36,080 nt of DNA from Pseudomonas sp. LB-090624 (lineage in GTDB: Bacteria; Pseudomonadota; Gammaproteobacteria; Pseudomonadales; Pseudomonadaceae). The notes beneath the pieces are model-generated. The model was not told the origin of the DNA. It saw nothing but the letters and a program-made list of their open reading frames with translations, and did no database searches. Location: NCBI RefSeq assembly GCF_003205205.1, contig NZ_QJRL01000038.1, positions 1 to 36,080 on the forward strand. Direction: 5' to 3'. The translations under genes and the position numbers were made by a program. This document shows positions 25,426 to 32,551 of the stretch, piece after piece. Position 1 is the stretch's first letter. Each line of letters starts with the position of its first letter.

Positions 25426-26607
25426 ATGAACCTGCGAATGGTGCTTATCCTGGGCGCACTCAGTGCGTTCGGGCCCTTGGCGATCGACTTCTACCTGCCC
25501 GCCTTCCCGGCCATGGCGCAGGCCTTTGCCACCGACGAAAAACACGTTCAGGCCACGCTGGCCGCCTACTTCCTCGGGCTCTCCATCGGCCAGTTGGCCT
25601 ACGGGCCGGTGGCTGACCGGTTTGGTCGACGCAAGCCGCTGATGTTCGGCGTGACCCTGTTCACCCTGGCGTCACTGGCCTGTGCCTACGCCCCCAACCT
25701 AGACACTTTGGTGCTGGCGCGTTTCGTCCAGGCGCTGGGCGGCTGTGCCGGCATGGTGCTGTCGCGGGCCATTGTCAGCGACAAGTGCGACCCCGTGGCT
25801 TCGGCCAAGGTGTTCTCGCAACTGATGCTGGTCATGGGCCTGGCACCGATCCTGGCACCCATGCTGGGCGGTGTGCTGGTGAACGTCTCCGGCTGGCAAT
25901 CGATTTTCCTCGCCTTGAGCCTGTTCAGTGCCGGCTGCCTGCTGGCGGTCAGCCTCGGCCTGCCGGAAAGCCTGCCCGCGGATATGCCGCGTCAGCCGCT
26001 GTCCGGCGCCTTGCGCCAGTATCTGCGGCTGCTAGCTGACCGGGTATTCCTCGGCCATGCCGTGACTGGCGGTATCGCCATTGCCGGTATGTTTGCCTAC
26101 ATCGCCGGTTCGCCTTTCGTGTTCATCCAGCTGTACGACGTGCCGGCCGAACATTATGGCTGGCTGTTCGGCACCAACGCTGCGGGCTTCATCCTGGTGG
26201 CGCAGGTGAATGCCCGCTTGCTGGCCAAGCGTGGCCCGGCCTACCTGCTGGCGCGTGCGGTATGGCTGTACTTGATCGCCGGCCTGGTGCTGCTGGGGGT
26301 TGCGGCACTGCGTCCGGCACAGCTATGGCCGCTGCTGGTTCCGCTGTTCGTCTGCATCGCCAGCCTCGGTTGCATCATTCCCAATGCCTCGGCTTGCGCC
26401 ATGAGCGGGCAGGGCGCACGGGCTGGCAGCGCCTCGGCACTGATGGGCTGCGTGCAGTTCAGCGTTGCAGCCGGCGCGGCGGCGCTGGTCGGGCTGCTGC
26501 ATGATGGCAGTGCGGTGCCCATGGCGTTGGTCATCAGCCTGTGCGGGGCACTGGCGGTCAGTGTCGCGCTGCTGACCCGACGCTTGCAGGCCAAGGTTCC
26601 CGCGTAA
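25426..26607 (+). CDS. Bcr/CflA family MFS drug exporter
   Basis: This 393-residue inner-membrane protein is a proton-driven 12-helix exporter of the Bcr/CflA subgroup of the major facilitator superfamily, known for chloramphenicol, florfenicol, bicyclomycin or related drug export. Helix 1 carries the subgroup's AIDFYLPAFP motif, and the loop after helix 2 carries motif A (GPVADRFGRRKPL). Length is normal. ATG 25426 is chosen; the open frame extends 11 codons earlier without a better ribosome site. The last 50 bp overlap the end of a small gene on the other strand. The substrate is not readable from the sequence. Confidence 0.93.
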   Translation: MNLRMVLILGALSAFGPLAIDFYLPAFPAMAQAFATDEKHVQATLAAYFLGLSIGQLAYGPVADRFGRRKPLMFGVTLFTLASLACAYAPNLDTLVLARFVQALGGCAGMVLSRAIVSDKCDPVASAKVFSQLMLVMGLAPILAPMLGGVLVNVSGWQSIFLALSLFSAGCLLAVSLGLPESLPADMPRQPLSGALRQYLRLLADRVFLGHAVTGGIAIAGMFAYIAGSPFVFIQLYDVPAEHYGWLFGTNAAGFILVAQVNARLLAKRGPAYLLARAVWLYLIAGLVLLGVAALRPAQLWPLLVPLFVCIASLGCIIPNASACAMSGQGARAGSASALMGCVQFSVAAGAAALVGLLHDGSAVPMALVISLCGALAVSVALLTRRLQAKVPA

Positions 26608-26755
26608 GCGGGTGGGGTGCCTGCAGACGGGTTTCCAGCGTGGCGACAAAGGCGCGAGCCTCGGCTTCGCTGCGGAAACTGACCACGTGCTGATCGAGCT
26701 GAACCTGCCAGGGGCAGGCCGGGTTTCGGCTCGACGCACTGACGAGAATTTTCAT
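26558..26755 (-). CDS. small conserved-looking protein, unknown function
   Basis: This 65-residue open frame has a strong ribosome site (GGAGG nine bases before ATG 26755) and an amino-acid composition unlike random antisense frames. MKILVSASSRNPACPWQVQLDQHVVSF is followed by a short helix with RSEAEARAFVATLETRL. I recall similar short cytoplasmic proteins in other pseudomonads but cannot name a family. It overlaps the last 50 bp of the Bcr/CflA gene tail to tail. The 5' part lies outside that gene and carries the ribosome site, which supports it being real. Confidence 0.65.
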   Translation of the reverse strand: MKILVSASSRNPACPWQVQLDQHVVSFRSEAEARAFVATLETRLQAPHPLTREPWPASVGSAARH

Positions 26756-27242
26756 CGCGGCATACCTCCAGAAAGGGAAGAGCCGGTCAAGTGTAGCGCC
26801 GCCCTACCTGGCCGCCATGGCCTGTATCGGTGTCCTGACTGACGGTCGGTGGGCTCATGCTTTCCGCGTCTTTCCCGATTGCGGTGCAATGCCTGCGAGC
26901 GGGTGGAACCTTCGCTTTAGCTTGCGCTACTTGTGGAAAACAATTGTCAGCTCCGTCCGAAGTTGCAGCAGGCAAATTCCGGATGACATTCCCGTACTCC
27001 TGCACAGACAGGCCGTAACGCTTGCTCGCGGGGTTACGCTCAGGCAGTTGACGGTGCTTTGCGACTCGCAATGGGTAGGCATACCCAGTGGCTTTTCTGT
27101 CAGGTTGACGTGGGGGAGGGCTGCCTGAATGGGCATTTCTGCGGCTTATACTGGCGATCCAGGCCGGTGCCAGCGAGAGGTGCTTCCCTGCCAGGGTTGG
27201 CCCTCGCATCCACACAGTGAACTTGCAGGGAGTTACAGGGAT
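26756..27242. other. gene-poor region upstream of the ArsR-like regulator
   Basis: I see no convincing gene in this 487-bp stretch. A minus-strand open frame of 142 codons (26787-27215) lacks a ribosome site and reads as low-coherence sequence. A short hairpin TGGGTA-N4-TACCCA lies at 27072-27087, and a TATACT element at 27148-27153 could be the -10 box of the downstream regulator, with a poor -35 partner. Base composition is less GC-rich than in the flanking genes, as expected for non-coding DNA. Confidence 0.55.
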
Positions 27243-27956
27243 ATGAACGCAGTCAGCAGTATCAGCCAGATCGCCAGCCTGATGGCCGACCCCAAGCGCA
27301 GTGCCATGTTATGGGCGTTGATCGACGGCACGCCACGCCTGGCTAATGAGCTCGCAATCATGACCGGCCTTACGTCGTCGTCGGCCTGCGCGCACCTGTC
27401 GTTGCTTTCTTCGGCAGGTTTGCTAAGGCATGAAGCCAGGGGCCGCAAACGTTACTTTCGCTTGGCGACGCCGCAGGTCGGGGCCGCGGTAGAGGCCTTG
27501 GCCAGTGTGCAGCTGGAGAGCGCCAGAGGGGATAAGGCCAAGGCGCCGGTATCTCCGCTGCCTATGTCAATGCGCCGGGCACGCCGATGTGGCGATCACC
27601 TGGGTGGCGAGCTGGCCAGTGAGCTGTACCACCGCCTGGTGGTGGCCGGCTGGCTGGAGGGAAGCGACCGCCAGTTGATGGTCAGTGACGAGGGGCGAGC
27701 GCAGTTGGCCTTGGTCGGTGTGTACATCGATGCCCTGGCGCCCCACCAGCAACGCGGTTGCGTGATCTGCCGGTGCACCGAGTGGACCGATCAGGCGCCT
27801 CATCTGGGCGGTGTATTGGGCCAGGCGTTGTTCAGGTTGTTCCTGCAGTCTGGCTGGATGCGCGAGGCCGAGGATACGCGGGCATTGCATATTTCGGCGC
27901 TGGGCATCCAGCAGATCAATTGCATCGGCCGCGTGACGACGTTGCAGGTCGGCTGA
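27243..27956 (+). CDS. ArsR-type winged-helix regulator with duplicated C-terminal unit
   Basis: This 237-residue protein has an N-terminal ArsR/SmtB-like winged helix (about residues 8-85: IASLMADPKRSAMLWALIDG, LTSSSACAHLSLLSSAGLL, RGRKRYFRL). The C-terminal half contains two similar units: CGDHLGGELASELYHRLVVAGWLE...VSDEG and WTDQAPHLGGVLGQALFRLFLQSGWMRE...ISALG. This looks like an internal duplication of a D/H-LGG-L-GW-G pattern. Cysteines in GCVICRCTEW form a possible metal or redox site. ATG 27243 is chosen because the product then begins at the HTH; an upstream ATG at 27129 would add 38 residues of poor sequence. The target is unknown; the Bcr/CflA exporter and the deaminase are neighbours. 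Confidence 0.8.
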   Translation: MNAVSSISQIASLMADPKRSAMLWALIDGTPRLANELAIMTGLTSSSACAHLSLLSSAGLLRHEARGRKRYFRLATPQVGAAVEALASVQLESARGDKAKAPVSPLPMSMRRARRCGDHLGGELASELYHRLVVAGWLEGSDRQLMVSDEGRAQLALVGVYIDALAPHQQRGCVICRCTEWTDQAPHLGGVLGQALFRLFLQSGWMREAEDTRALHISALGIQQINCIGRVTTLQVG

Positions 27957-27975
27957 GTGCAACGTCGTCTGCCGA

Positions 27976-28923
27976 TCAGACCAGCCGGGCGTCCAGGCTG
28001 TTCTGCGCCAGGCGACGGGCCTGGTCTTCGGTCATGCCCAGGTGGGTGTACAAAGCGTGGAAGTTTTCCGTGACGTAGCCGCCGAAGTAGGCCGGGTCGT
28101 CCGAATTGACCGTGACCTTCACGCCACGCTCGAGCATGTCGAGGATGTTGTGCTGGCTCATATGGTCGAACACGCACAGCTTGGTGTTGGACAGTGGGCA
28201 TACCGTGAGCGGGATCTGCTCGTCGATGATGCGCTGCATCAGGCGTTCGTCCTCGATGGCGCGCACACCATGGTCGATACGCTTGATTTGCAGCAGGTCC
28301 AGGGCTTCCCAGATGTACTCGGGCGGGCCTTCTTCGCCAGCGTGAGCGACGGCGACAAAGCCTTCGCTGCGGGCGCGGTCGAACACGCGCTGGAATTTGC
28401 TGGGTGGGTGACCCATCTCCGAACTGTCCAGGCCAACGGCGATGAAGGCATCGCGGAACGGCAGGGCCTGGTCGAGGGTTTTCTGTGCTTCATCTTCGCT
28501 CAGGTGGCGCAGGAAGCTGAGGATCAGGCCACTGCTGATGCCCAGTTGATCGCGACCATCCTTCAGGGCCTGGTTGATGCCGCCCAGTACCACTTCGAAG
28601 GGGATGCCGCGGTCGGTATGGGTTTGCGGGTCGAAGAACGGTTCGGTGTGGATCACGTTCTGCGCCTTGCAACGCTGAAGGTACGCCCAGGTCAGGTCGT
28701 AGAAGTCCTGCTCGGTGCGCAGTACATCGGCGCCCTGGTAATACAGGTCGAGAAACTCCTGCAGATTGTTGAAGGCATAGGCGCGGCGCAAGGTTTCCAC
28801 ATCGGCCCAGGGCAGGGCGATCTTGTTGCGCTCGGCCAGGGCGAACAGCAGCTCGGGCTCCAGCGAGCCTTCAAGGTGCAGGTGCAGCTCGGCCTTGGGC
28901 AGGGCGTTCAACCATTCATACAT
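27976..28923 (-). CDS. add: adenosine/adenine deaminase family protein (PA0148-like)
   Basis: This 315-residue amidohydrolase removes the amino group of a purine to give hypoxanthine or inosine. Zinc ligands and catalytic residues are intact: His14 and His16 in HLHLEG, the His194-Ala-Gly-Glu197 motif in HAGEEGPPEYIWEAL, the RIDHGVRA motif, and Asp275 in VNSDDPAYF. The opening MYEWLNALPKAELHLHLEG and the overall text closely resemble P. aeruginosa PA0148, which was shown biochemically to deaminate adenine rather than adenosine. The common name add may therefore mislead. ATG 28923 is chosen; a TTG five codons earlier is less likely. The ribosome site is weak (GAGAT). Confidence 0.93.
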   Translation of the reverse strand: MYEWLNALPKAELHLHLEGSLEPELLFALAERNKIALPWADVETLRRAYAFNNLQEFLDLYYQGADVLRTEQDFYDLTWAYLQRCKAQNVIHTEPFFDPQTHTDRGIPFEVVLGGINQALKDGRDQLGISSGLILSFLRHLSEDEAQKTLDQALPFRDAFIAVGLDSSEMGHPPSKFQRVFDRARSEGFVAVAHAGEEGPPEYIWEALDLLQIKRIDHGVRAIEDERLMQRIIDEQIPLTVCPLSNTKLCVFDHMSQHNILDMLERGVKVTVNSDDPAYFGGYVTENFHALYTHLGMTEDQARRLAQNSLDARLV

Positions 28924-29009
28924 ATAGGGTGATCTCAATCAGGTACGGTTGCCGCCATTCTACAGGTGCTGGCCGGGTATTGCGCCCGGCCGGGCTGCGA
29001 CCTGGTGAA

Positions 29010-29696
29010 TCACCAGACCAAGGGTTCACCCTTGTAGTTGATGAAGCGCAGGCCGCCCTTGCCGCTTTGCGCCTTGATCTGTTCCAGCATGCCGCGGGTG
29101 CTGGTGAGTACATCGATCTCTGCGTTCTCACCCCCCATGTCGGTCTTCACCCAGCCCGGGTGCATGGCCAGTACGCACAGGTCGGGCTGTTGTTGTTCGA
29201 CGACAAAGCTGTTGATCATCGAGTTCAATGCCGCTTTGCTGGCTTTGTACAGGCAGATTTCGCCGCCGTCGGGGATGCTTACGCTGCCCAGAATCGAGCT
29301 CATGAAGGCCAGCACGCCGCTGCCTTCGCGAACCTGGCCGACCAGCCGGCGGGCCACGCGAATAGGCGCCACGGCGTTGGTCATGAACAGGTCGCCGATC
29401 TCTTTGTTGTGCACAGACTCCAGATCTTGCGGCGAAGGGCCCATGACTCCCGCATTGACGAACACCAGGTCGAAAACCTGGCCTTGCAGGCGCTGCGTGA
29501 GGCCGTCGAGCTGGGCGGTGTCGTTCATTTCCAGTTGCTCGATGTTTACACCGGGCACGTCCGAAAGGGCGCCTGGCTGCTGCGGGTTGCGAACGGTGGC
29601 GGTGATGTTCCAGCCGTCTTCGTGCAGGCGTTGCACCAAGCCCAGGCCGAGCCCGCGCGATGCGCCGATGATGAGTGCGTTTTTTGGATCAGCCAT
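29010..29696 (-). CDS. short-chain dehydrogenase/reductase
   Basis: This 228-residue cytoplasmic oxidoreductase has the classical SDR fold. The dinucleotide motif is GASRGLGLGL (about residues 11-20), followed by the strand-4 NAG in FVNAGVMG, a catalytic Ser in FMSSILGS, and Tyr-x3-Lys in YKASKAA. The ATVRNPQQ after strand 2, with Arg, suggests preference for NADP(H). The C-terminal extension is short, so it is probably a classical single-domain enzyme; the substrate is unknown. It is downstream of a 470-bp non-coding region with DnaA-box repeats, which must hold its promoter. Confidence 0.9.
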   Translation of the reverse strand: MADPKNALIIGASRGLGLGLVQRLHEDGWNITATVRNPQQPGALSDVPGVNIEQLEMNDTAQLDGLTQRLQGQVFDLVFVNAGVMGPSPQDLESVHNKEIGDLFMTNAVAPIRVARRLVGQVREGSGVLAFMSSILGSVSIPDGGEICLYKASKAALNSMINSFVVEQQQPDLCVLAMHPGWVKTDMGGENAEIDVLTSTRGMLEQIKAQSGKGGLRFINYKGEPLVW

Positions 29697-29749
29697 AGGG
29701 GTATTCCTTTATCTGTGTAGGAAAAAGGAATTGAGCATAGTGCAACAGC

Positions 29750-29787
29750 GGGCCCCTTTGCGGTCCATCGCGACACAAGGCTGCTCT
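29750..29787 (+). repeat. degenerate single arm of the 6572-6682 repeat
   Basis: The text GGGCCCCTTTGCGGTCCATCG continuing through CGACACAAGGCTGCTCT aligns with the right arm of the inverted repeat at 6572-6682 with scattered mismatches. The opposing arm is missing, so it is probably a decayed copy. Confidence 0.6.
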
Positions 29788-29943
29788 GATGGAGGGGATC
29801 GTGTACTGCTGGATCGGTGTCGTGTCGGGAGAGGGCAGCAAAGCAACCCTGGCAATTTCAACCCTTGCCCACCCACTGGCTAAAAAATGATCAGTGGCGG
29901 CGCGCGCCTGCCTGGCCGGGCGCTTCGCCTGTTGGCGCACGGG

Positions 29944-29978
29944 TTATCCACAGGCTGGTCCACAGTTATTGTGTGCAA
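29944..29978 (+). repeat. DnaA-box-containing repeat, copy 1
   Basis: This begins with a perfect TTATCCACA (29944-29952) and continues AGGC...CCACAGTTATTGTG...GCAA. It matches the second copy at 30131-30165 at 29 of 35 positions in the same orientation. The inner part can form a small CACA/TGTG hairpin. Confidence 0.75.
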
Positions 29979-30130
29979 GCTCCAGGGTGTATCCGCCGGT
30001 TCAACTCGCGTGGTATTGGGGATAACTCGTGGCCTTTCAGCCGTTTGCGACTGTCATCAAACGGTGATCAAAATATGATCAAAGCTCTGCAGGCCTTGAA
30101 AGCGCTAGGCTGCAAGCAAGTGCCCCAAGC

Positions 30131-30165
30131 TTATCCACAGGCCAGCCCACAGTAGTTGTGGGCAA
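30131..30165 (+). repeat. DnaA-box-containing repeat, copy 2
   Basis: A perfect TTATCCACA (30131-30139) is followed by the same pattern as copy 1, here with CCACA-N5-TGTGG as a cleaner hairpin. The two copies are 187 bp apart. Confidence 0.75.
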
Positions 30166-30168
30166 TGT

Positions 30169-30753
30169 TCAGCGCGTTTCCAGCAGGATTCGCCCACGGC
30201 TCAGGTCGGCCAGTTGCTGCTGCAAGGGCGCCACGTGAGCGTCACCGAGGGCTATTAGCAGCTCCACACCATTGGCCGTGAACTGCTCATCCAGAACCAG
30301 CCCATCAACCTCGGCCAGGCGCAATTTCACCAACGACAGCTCGCTGAAACTGCAGCTACAGGAAAATTCACTCCGCTGTACCAGCAGCCGTTTGGGCGCT
30401 TGTTGCAGGCACTTGTTGGCGCCGCCGCCGTAGGCCCTGGCCAGCCCGCCGGTCCCCAACTGGATACCGCCGTACCAGCGGATCACCAGCACCACGACCT
30501 GGTCGCAGTCCTGGGCTTCAATGGCCGCCAGGATCGGCCGCCCGGCGGTGCCGCCCGGTTCGCCGTCGTCGCTGCTGCGGTATTGCGCGCCGAGCTTCCA
30601 GGCCCAGCAATTATGGGTGGCGGCCAGGTCGCTATGGCGTTCGATGAAACTCATCGCCTCGGCAGCGCTGTTGATAGGCCCGGCCAGGGTGATGAATCGG
30701 CTTTTGCGGATTTCCTCGCGGTATTCGCAGAGGTCGAGCAGGGTAGAAGGCAT
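30169..30753 (-). CDS. yigZ: YigZ / IMPACT family protein
   Basis: This 194-residue protein belongs to the UPF0029/IMPACT family. The N-terminal domain (about residues 1-115) carries the signature VIRWYGGIQLGTGGLARAYGGGANKCL, and the C-terminal part (about 130-190) is the DUF1949-type ferredoxin-like domain. Bacterial members are of uncertain function; links to ribosome- or stress-related roles have been proposed by homology to eukaryotic IMPACT. ATG 30753 is chosen at the family's usual start. It is 9 bp from the end of the upstream TetR gene, so the two may be co-transcribed. Confidence 0.93.
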   Translation of the reverse strand: MPSTLLDLCEYREEIRKSRFITLAGPINSAAEAMSFIERHSDLAATHNCWAWKLGAQYRSSDDGEPGGTAGRPILAAIEAQDCDQVVVLVIRWYGGIQLGTGGLARAYGGGANKCLQQAPKRLLVQRSEFSCSCSFSELSLVKLRLAEVDGLVLDEQFTANGVELLIALGDAHVAPLQQQLADLSRGRILLETR

Positions 30754-30762
30754 AAATGACCG

Positions 30763-31425
30763 TCAGGCAGCGGGCTTGATGCCGCAGCCCTTCAGAATGA
30801 TGTGGATAAGGTTGTTGCTCGCGTCTTCCATGTCCTGCTTGGTCAGCCGGCTGCGGCCGGTAACCTGGCAGATCTGGGTGGCGAAGTCGGCATAATGCTG
30901 GGTGCTGCCCCAGAGCAGGAAGATGAGGTGCACCGGGTCGACCCGGTCCATCTTGCCGGCATCCATCCAGGCCTGGAACACCGCAGCCCGGCCGCGGAAC
31001 CATTCACGGTAATCGGCGCTGAAGTACTCGGTCAGGCAGGTGCCACCGCTGATCACTTCCATGGCGAAAATCCGCGAGGCCTGCGGGTTTCGCCGCGAGA
31101 ACTCCATCTTGGTGCGGATGTACTGGCCCAACGCTTCACCGGGGTCGTCGTCAACGCTCAGGGCGTTGAAGGTGCTGTCCCACAGCTCGATGATGTTGCT
31201 GAGCACGGCAATGTAAAGGCCCAGCTTATTGGTGAAGTAGTAATGCAGGTTGGCCTTGGGCAACCCCGCCTTGAGGGCGATGGTGTTCATGCTGGTGCCC
31301 TTGAAACCATGGCGGGCGAACTCGTCTTCGGCGGCCTGGATAATGGCCTGTTCGTTCTTCTGGCGGATGCGGCCCGCGGGCTTGCCCGAGGCGGAGAGGC
31401 GATGCGCAGGGACTTCTAGGGTCAT
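30763..31425 (-). CDS. TetR-family regulator with RutR-like ligand domain
   Basis: This 220-residue repressor-type regulator has an N-terminal TetR helix-turn-helix (about residues 20-65: IIQAAEDEFARHGFKGTSMNTIALKAGLPKANLHYYFTNKLGLY). The C-terminal part closely follows the RutR domain: NPQASRIFAMEVISGG, then DPVHLIFLLWGSTQHYADFATQICQVTG. RutR senses uracil and thymine in enteric bacteria and controls pyrimidine breakdown. The start at ATG 31425 removes 27 doubtful residues; a GGAA lies about six bases upstream. Being next to bauR, bauA and mmsA supports a link to pyrimidine-derived beta-alanine, but its targets are not shown by sequence. A third perfect DnaA-type 9-mer lies in its 3' end at 30801-30809. 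Confidence 0.92.
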   Translation of the reverse strand: MTLEVPAHRLSASGKPAGRIRQKNEQAIIQAAEDEFARHGFKGTSMNTIALKAGLPKANLHYYFTNKLGLYIAVLSNIIELWDSTFNALSVDDDPGEALGQYIRTKMEFSRRNPQASRIFAMEVISGGTCLTEYFSADYREWFRGRAAVFQAWMDAGKMDRVDPVHLIFLLWGSTQHYADFATQICQVTGRSRLTKQDMEDASNNLIHIILKGCGIKPAA

Positions 31426-31515
31426 GGACGATTCCGTACGGGTCAGTGGCTGCGGCTGTCGGACAAGATTACCTGCCTGTGCCGAAGTGACAAGCGTTTG
31501 CGGCACAGACTGGCA

Positions 31516-32433
31516 TCAACGTGTCGCAGCCAGGCTTTCAAGGAAGCTTTCGAGTACCAGGTTGGGGCGGCGGCCTTTGCGCGTCACCCAGCTCAGGCTC
31601 AGGTCATAGAAGCGTTCCCGCGGCTTGAGTGCGCGCAAGCGCCCCTGTTGGACCCAGAAGGTGGCGTAGTGGTCGGGTAGGTAGCCGATGTAGCGCCCGG
31701 TAAGGATGAGGAAGGCCATGCCCTCTCGGTCTGAAGCGCTGGCCGTGCAGTTCAGCGCCTGGTAGTGCGCCTGGATGTCCGCCGGCAGGCGGAAGGTGGG
31801 GGTGATAGCTTCTTGGCTGTTGAGACGCTGGTCGTCGATTTGCTGGTCATCGGCATAGAACAGCGGGTGGCCGACCGCGCAGTACAGCAGCGAGCGCTCG
31901 CTGTACAACGGCTGGTACTCCAGGCCCGATAACGGACTGGTCTGTGGCACCACGCCAACGTGCAGGCTGCCGTCGAGCACACCGTGCTCGACCTGGCTGG
32001 GGGCGATCATGCGGATCTGGATGCGCACCTCAGGGCCGCGGTCCTTGAGTTCGGCCAGGGCATGGGTGATGCGCATGTGCGGCAGGGTGACCAGGTTGTC
32101 GGTCAGGCCAATGTTCAGCTCGCCACGCAGATGCTGGTGCAGACCGTTGACCTCGGTGCGGAAGCTTTCCAGGGCGCTGAGTAGTTGCAGCGCTGAGTGG
32201 TAGACCTCGCGGCCTTCCTCGGTCAACGAAAACCCGGCACGGCCACGTTGGCACAGGCGAAGGCCAAGACGTTGCTCAAGGTCGTTCATCTGCTGGCTGA
32301 TGGCCGAGCGGCCAATACCCAGCACGTTTTCGGCGGCCGAGAAGCCGCCGCACTCGACGACGCTGCGGTAGATTTTCAGCAAGCGTATGTCGAAATCGCT
32401 GACTTGGGCGAGTGGGTCGGGGCGTCGGCTCAT
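31516..32433 (-). CDS. bauR: LysR-family activator of beta-alanine catabolism (BauR-like)
   Basis: This 305-residue LysR-type regulator has an N-terminal winged helix (about residues 14-73: FDIRLLKIYRSVVECGGFSAAENVLGIGRSAISQQMNDLEQRLGLRLC) and a periplasmic-binding-like sensor domain (about 95-295). It is divergent from bauA, the same layout as PA0133 (bauR) and PA0132 (bauA) in P. aeruginosa, where BauR activates beta-alanine utilisation. The gene is named from this context and general resemblance. ATG 32433 has a weak ribosome site. A symmetric candidate operator lies in the 118-bp divergent gap. Confidence 0.87.
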   Translation of the reverse strand: MSRRPDPLAQVSDFDIRLLKIYRSVVECGGFSAAENVLGIGRSAISQQMNDLEQRLGLRLCQRGRAGFSLTEEGREVYHSALQLLSALESFRTEVNGLHQHLRGELNIGLTDNLVTLPHMRITHALAELKDRGPEVRIQIRMIAPSQVEHGVLDGSLHVGVVPQTSPLSGLEYQPLYSERSLLYCAVGHPLFYADDQQIDDQRLNSQEAITPTFRLPADIQAHYQALNCTASASDREGMAFLILTGRYIGYLPDHYATFWVQQGRLRALKPRERFYDLSLSWVTRKGRRPNLVLESFLESLAATR

Positions 32434-32450
32434 TAGTTTAGTCGCGACCT

Positions 32451-32483
32451 GTCTGAAGATTAGAAATGTGGGCTTTTTCAGAC
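32451..32483. promoter_or_regulatory. candidate BauR operator
   Basis: A perfect inverted repeat GTCTGAA-N19-TTCAGAC spans 32451-32483 in the gap between bauR and bauA, 68 bp upstream of the bauA start. LysR-type regulators bind such dyads in divergent promoters, so this is a plausible site for BauR control of bauA and of itself. It contains the T-N11-A type symmetry only loosely. Confidence 0.6.
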
Positions 32484-32551
32484 TTTATCCGCGTGCCAAT
32501 TTAGCTGCAACAACATCCATCGTTGCCTAGTCGTCTTCCGAGGAACCGCCG

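Larger units (their letters stand above)
29697..30168. other. 472-bp non-coding region with repeats and DnaA-box-like sites
   Basis: No believable gene is present; a 112-codon plus-strand frame at 29817-30155 lacks a ribosome site and family features. From left to right the region holds a degenerate REP arm (29750-29787), a first TTATCCACA repeat (29944-29978), two TGATCAAA repeats around 30063-30081, and a second TTATCCACA repeat (30131-30165) that ends just outside yigZ. Sequence between 30040 and 30090 is AT-rich for this genome. The promoter of the SDR gene must lie in or near its left part. Confidence 0.7.

Noticed and set aside
26787..27215. A 142-codon minus-strand frame in the region before the ArsR-like gene
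   Set aside because: There is no ribosome site and no recognisable domain, and composition resembles non-coding DNA. It could be a decayed gene, but nothing identifies it.
28042..28932. A 296-codon plus-strand frame over the deaminase gene
   Set aside because: Antisense shadow; the deaminase on the minus strand has all zinc and catalytic residues.
29817..30155. A 112-codon plus-strand frame in the DnaA-box repeat region
   Set aside because: It runs through the repeats, lacks a ribosome site and has no coherent protein features.
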